Below are positions 41,063 to 43,623 of a stretch of 43,623 nt of DNA, piece after piece. Below the pieces are notes generated by a model, which had not been told where the DNA came from, did no database searches, and saw only the letters and a list, made by a program, of their open reading frames with translations. Source of the stretch: Sediminibacterium ginsengisoli. Lineage in GTDB: Bacteria > Bacteroidota > Bacteroidia > Chitinophagales > Chitinophagaceae. How positions within the stretch are numbered: position 1 is the first letter of the stretch; each line of letters starts with the position of its first letter. The DNA lies in contig CAMBEQ010000021.1 in NCBI GenBank assembly GCA_945865545.1, positions 1-43,623 on the forward strand. Direction: 5' to 3'. A program made the position numbers and the translations under genes.

Positions 41063-41853
41063 TTTAATTTATTTAAATAATTATCGGTTTGTGTTTTAAT
41101 TTTTTTTGCCTCACTCAATAGTGGACTATCGCTATATCTATCTAAAAAATCGTTGTATTCTACAACTACTTTTTCAAATCTTTCTTTTTGTTTGTCTACA
41201 AAACTATTTTCAGCAAATTTAAAATATGACTTCAGGGTCAATAATTTATATTCGTCTGATTTTTTTGAATCTGGGTAGCCATCGGAAATCAAACTATAGG
41301 ATACGGCTGATGCCCGATACAATGTAAGATCATAATACAAAGTGGCGGTTTTGTAGTCTTTCAACTCCAATTTCGCACGGCAAGCATTAATTACTTCGGC
41401 AGCTTCTTTAGATTTGGGACTAGTTGGATGACCATCAATAAATGCCTGCATTAATTGAATGGTTTTATAAGTAGTAGTTTGATCTAATTCTGCCTTTGGA
41501 GAACGTTTAAAATAAGTATAAGCGCGCATATACTCCACATCCTCTGTTTTAGGACTATTGGGGAAATATTCTACGAAAGTTTTAAATAAATTTTCAGCGT
41601 TTTGATAATCATCATCATAATAATAAGAATTCGCGAATTTTAAATATAACTCCTCATACCTAGGGGTTCCCTTAATAAAAGGCATTACTGATTCAAAGAG
41701 CTGTTGTGCATTGCTGTATTTTTTTTCTACGAAAAACTTTTCTGCCATTTTTACCTTATAATCGGTATCCTTATCCTTTAAAATTTTTTGAAATTTTGAA
41801 GTACAGGAGCTGAAGGCTACAACAACACAAAAAACAACAAATATTCTATTCAT
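41059..41853 (-). CDS. bamD: outer membrane assembly lipoprotein BamD
   Basis: 264 residues from ATG 41853 (MNRIFVVF). The lipobox is FSSC with Cys17. Tetratricopeptide-like helices follow: KMAEKFFVEKKYSNAQQLFE (~32-51), YLKFANSYYYDDDYQNAENLF and EYMRAYTYFKRSP, consistent with BamD, which acts with BamA in folding outer membrane barrels. A first in-frame start at 41865 would add four residues before the signal. It overlaps rpoZ by 4 bases, the common Bacteroidota pairing. A terminator of rpsA lies upstream. Confidence 0.9.
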   Translation of the reverse strand: MNRIFVVFCVVVAFSSCTSKFQKILKDKDTDYKVKMAEKFFVEKKYSNAQQLFESVMPFIKGTPRYEELYLKFANSYYYDDDYQNAENLFKTFVEYFPNSPKTEDVEYMRAYTYFKRSPKAELDQTTTYKTIQLMQAFIDGHPTSPKSKEAAEVINACRAKLELKDYKTATLYYDLTLYRASAVSYSLISDGYPDSKKSDEYKLLTLKSYFKFAENSFVDKQKERFEKVVVEYNDFLDRYSDSPLLSEAKKIKTQTDNYLNKLK

Positions 41854-41961
41854 ACAGGGAAACAAAATTAACTAATATTCAGCAATTTAGAACTAAAAAG
41901 GTTCCTAATGAAACCTCCTCCGTTAAGAAATAGTAAAAAAAGGAAGTTCTAGTTAAAAAAG

Positions 41962-41989
41962 TGGTCTCTTTATTTGCATAAAGAGACCA
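41962..41989 (-). terminator. intrinsic terminator after rpsA
   Basis: A perfect 12-bp stem (TGGTCTCTTTAT / ATAAAGAGACCA) with loop TTGC, flanked by AAAAAAG; on the minus strand it is followed by TTTTTTAA. It is 33 bases past the rpsA stop. The rest of the 169-base bamD-rpsA gap holds nothing else recognisable. Confidence 0.85.
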
Positions 41990-42022
41990 ACTTCAATGTA
42001 TTAGAACAAAATAATGCCCGAA

Positions 42023-43623
42023 TTAACCTGCGTTATTTTCGTCCATTTTAGCCTTAATTTCAGCCAAAGCACCTAAATCACCCAAGGTAGATTTCTCTAC
42101 TTTAGCTTGAATAGTTTTAACTGCTTTTTTAGTCTTTTCTGTTTCGACTTTAGCTTCTTTCTTAGCTACTTCTTTTTCTTCTGTAATGGCTTGCTCCCAA
42201 ATTCTAGCATGACTTACTACAATACGTTTTTCATTGCGATCAAATTCGATCACCATAAACTTCGCTGTTTCTTCTGCTTGAACTTGCTTACCGTCTTCTT
42301 TGGTTAAGTGACGATTAGGCGCGAATCCTTCTAAACCATGTGGCAATTGTACATTAGCTCCTTTGTCATCTTTACGAACAATGGTTCCATCATGAATGGT
42401 TCCAATAGCAAATGTTTGCTCTAAAGCATTCCAAGGATCTTCTTCTAATTGCTTATGACCTAATTGTAATTTTCTATTTTCTTTATCAATATTTAAAATT
42501 TTGATATCGATTGATTCTCCTACTTTAACATATTCAGAAGGGTGATTGAAACGCTTCAACCAACTTAAATCGCTGATGTGAATCATTCCACCAATACCTG
42601 ATTCTAATTCAATAAACACACCATATGGAGTGATATTTTTTACAAGCCCTTTGTGTTTGCTATTTTCTGGGAATTTATTATCAATAGAACTCCAAGGATC
42701 TTGAGACATTTGTTTAATGCTCAAGCTCATCTTACGAGCATCTTTATCTAAGGTGACAACTTTCGCTTCATGCTCATCTCCTAATTTGAAGAATTCTTTT
42801 GCATTGATTGGAGTGTTAGCCCAAGTAATTTCAGAAACGTGTACAAGACCTTCAACACCTGGTTGAATTTCTAAGAAAGCACCGTAGTCTTCGATATTCA
42901 CTACTTTACCTTTTACAACGCTACCTTCTGATAATACTTCTGGTAATACATCCCAAGGGTGTGGAGTTAATTGTTTTAAACCTAAACTAATACGTTTTTT
43001 ATCGTCATCAAAGTCTAATACCACCACTTGAATTTTTTGATCTAATTTAACCACTTCACTTGGATGTGAGATTCTACCCCAAGAAATATCCGTGATATAT
43101 AATAAACCATCTAATCCACCTAAGTCCATAAAGGCTCCGAAATCAGTGATGTTTTTAACCACCCCTTCTAATACTTGACCTTTTTCTAATTTACTCATGA
43201 TTTCGGCACGTTGTGCTTCGATATCGCTTTCAATTAATGCTTTATGTGATACAACGGCATTCTTAATAGTTTCGTTAATCTTAACTACTTTGAACTCCAT
43301 TGTTTTTCCTACGAATTGATCATAATCTGTAACTGGTTTCACATCAATTTGAGAACCTGGTAAGAAAGTTTCCATACCAAATACATCAACGATTAATCCA
43401 CCTTTAGTTTTACTTGTTACTAAACCGGTAACTACTTCTCCAGTTTTATGTACTTCCATAATTCTTTCCCAAGCACGATAAATACGCGCACTCTTACGGC
43501 TTAAATGAAGATTACCATCGCGGTCTTCTTTTTCTACCACCATTACTTCTACCGTATCACCAGTTTTAACACCATTGGTATCACGGAATTCGTTTAATGA
43601 AACTAGACCATCACTTTTAAAAC
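42023..43623 (-). CDS. rpsA: 30S ribosomal protein S1, N-terminus outside window
   Basis: About 533 codons are visible; the frame is open to the window edge, so the N-terminus is missing. From the edge: the end of one S1 (OB-fold) repeat (DGLVSLNEFRD, VMVVEKEDRDGNLHLSRK). Five further repeats begin at GEVVTGLVTSKTKGGLIVDV, GQVLEGVVKNITDFGAFMDL, GSVVKGKVVNIEDYGAFLEI, HKGLVKNITPYGVFIELESG and GTIHDGTIVRKDDKGANVQL. This gives at least six S1 repeats, the S1 layout. The Lys/Glu/Ala-rich C-terminal tail lies after them. S1 helps mRNAs lacking strong Shine-Dalgarno sites bind the ribosome, which matters given the leaders here. The ATG at 43543 is internal. Confidence 0.95.
   Translation of the reverse strand, partial: FKSDGLVSLNEFRDTNGVKTGDTVEVMVVEKEDRDGNLHLSRKSARIYRAWERIMEVHKTGEVVTGLVTSKTKGGLIVDVFGMETFLPGSQIDVKPVTDYDQFVGKTMEFKVVKINETIKNAVVSHKALIESDIEAQRAEIMSKLEKGQVLEGVVKNITDFGAFMDLGGLDGLLYITDISWGRISHPSEVVKLDQKIQVVVLDFDDDKKRISLGLKQLTPHPWDVLPEVLSEGSVVKGKVVNIEDYGAFLEIQPGVEGLVHVSEITWANTPINAKEFFKLGDEHEAKVVTLDKDARKMSLSIKQMSQDPWSSIDNKFPENSKHKGLVKNITPYGVFIELESGIGGMIHISDLSWLKRFNHPSEYVKVGESIDIKILNIDKENRKLQLGHKQLEEDPWNALEQTFAIGTIHDGTIVRKDDKGANVQLPHGLEGFAPNRHLTKEDGKQVQAEETAKFMVIEFDRNEKRIVVSHARIWEQAITEEKEVAKKEAKVETEKTKKAVKTIQAKVEKSTLGDLGALAEIKAKMDENNAG

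Overview
The window is AT-rich chromosomal DNA from a member of the Bacteroidota, most likely family Chitinophagaceae. Sediminibacterium or a freshwater relative is a guess, not a demonstration. The phylum call rests on several points. Promoter-like -7 boxes have the form TAnnTTTG. Leaders are A-rich without strong Shine-Dalgarno sites. Typical gene content includes an Rpb6-type RNA polymerase omega subunit beside bamD, a DUF4835/PorD-like protein, a DUF4296-type lipoprotein, a carboxypeptidase-regulatory/TonB-plug/beta-barrel outer membrane protein, tgt next to an LptF/G permease, and a MetX/MetZ methionine pair. I see no transposase, integrase, phage gene or CRISPR array. Most of the window is ordinary core genome.

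Layout. 1-1692 (+): 3' end of surE, a small membrane protein and lpxB. 1708-1887 (-): a 59-residue membrane protein. 1906-4670: metX (-), then osmC-like and metZ (+), closed by a strong hairpin terminator. 4760-7236 (+): a nucleoside-symporter-type MFS permease and a Gfo/Idh/MocA dehydrogenase. 7250-11693 (+): a 5-oxoproline catabolic cluster, pxpB, TauE/SafE permease, pxpC, pxpA and an NRAMP-fold transporter lacking the usual metal ligands. 11704-17843 (-, transcribed right to left): tgt, lptF/G, citrate synthase, tRNA-Ala(GGC) and a large outer membrane barrel. 17930-19668 (+): glycosyltransferase and rsmG. 19675-26882 (-): M1 peptidase, rsmI, purS, pssA, aminopeptidase P and recG. 26963-30740 (+): trpS, deoxynucleoside kinase, GlcD-type FAD oxidase and a small outer membrane protein. 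30721-31260 (-): LOG family protein. 31351-35458 (+): sodium:solute symporter, O-methyltransferase, glucosaminidase/LysM protein and hpt. 35509-37233 (-): grpE-dnaJ. 37357-38532 (+): RlmI-like methyltransferase. 38533-38836: a gene-free stretch made of three 90-bp tandem repeats, each with a perfect GC-rich palindrome. 38837-43623 (-): peroxiredoxin, DUF4296-like lipoprotein, DUF4835/PorD-like protein, rpoZ, bamD and rpsA, which runs off the end.

How genes work together. MetX and MetZ make homocysteine by direct sulfhydrylation. PxpA/B/C hydrolyse 5-oxoproline to glutamate with ATP, and the two membrane proteins in the cluster are plausible transporters for it. GrpE and DnaJ serve DnaK. BamD, LptF/G, LpxB and the DUF4835 protein are envelope-assembly functions. 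Tgt, RsmG, RsmI, the RlmI-like enzyme, tRNA-Ala, TrpS and S1 are translation functions.

The least ordinary signals are the 90-bp repeat/terminator array, the metal-ligand-less NRAMP homologue within an oxoprolinase operon, a Tgt lacking all three zinc cysteines, a tRNA wedged between two genes so that its processing probably creates the 5' end of an outer membrane protein mRNA, and several genes whose -7 box ends four bases before ATG (possible leaderless mRNAs). I did not find convincing evidence of a wholly new system.
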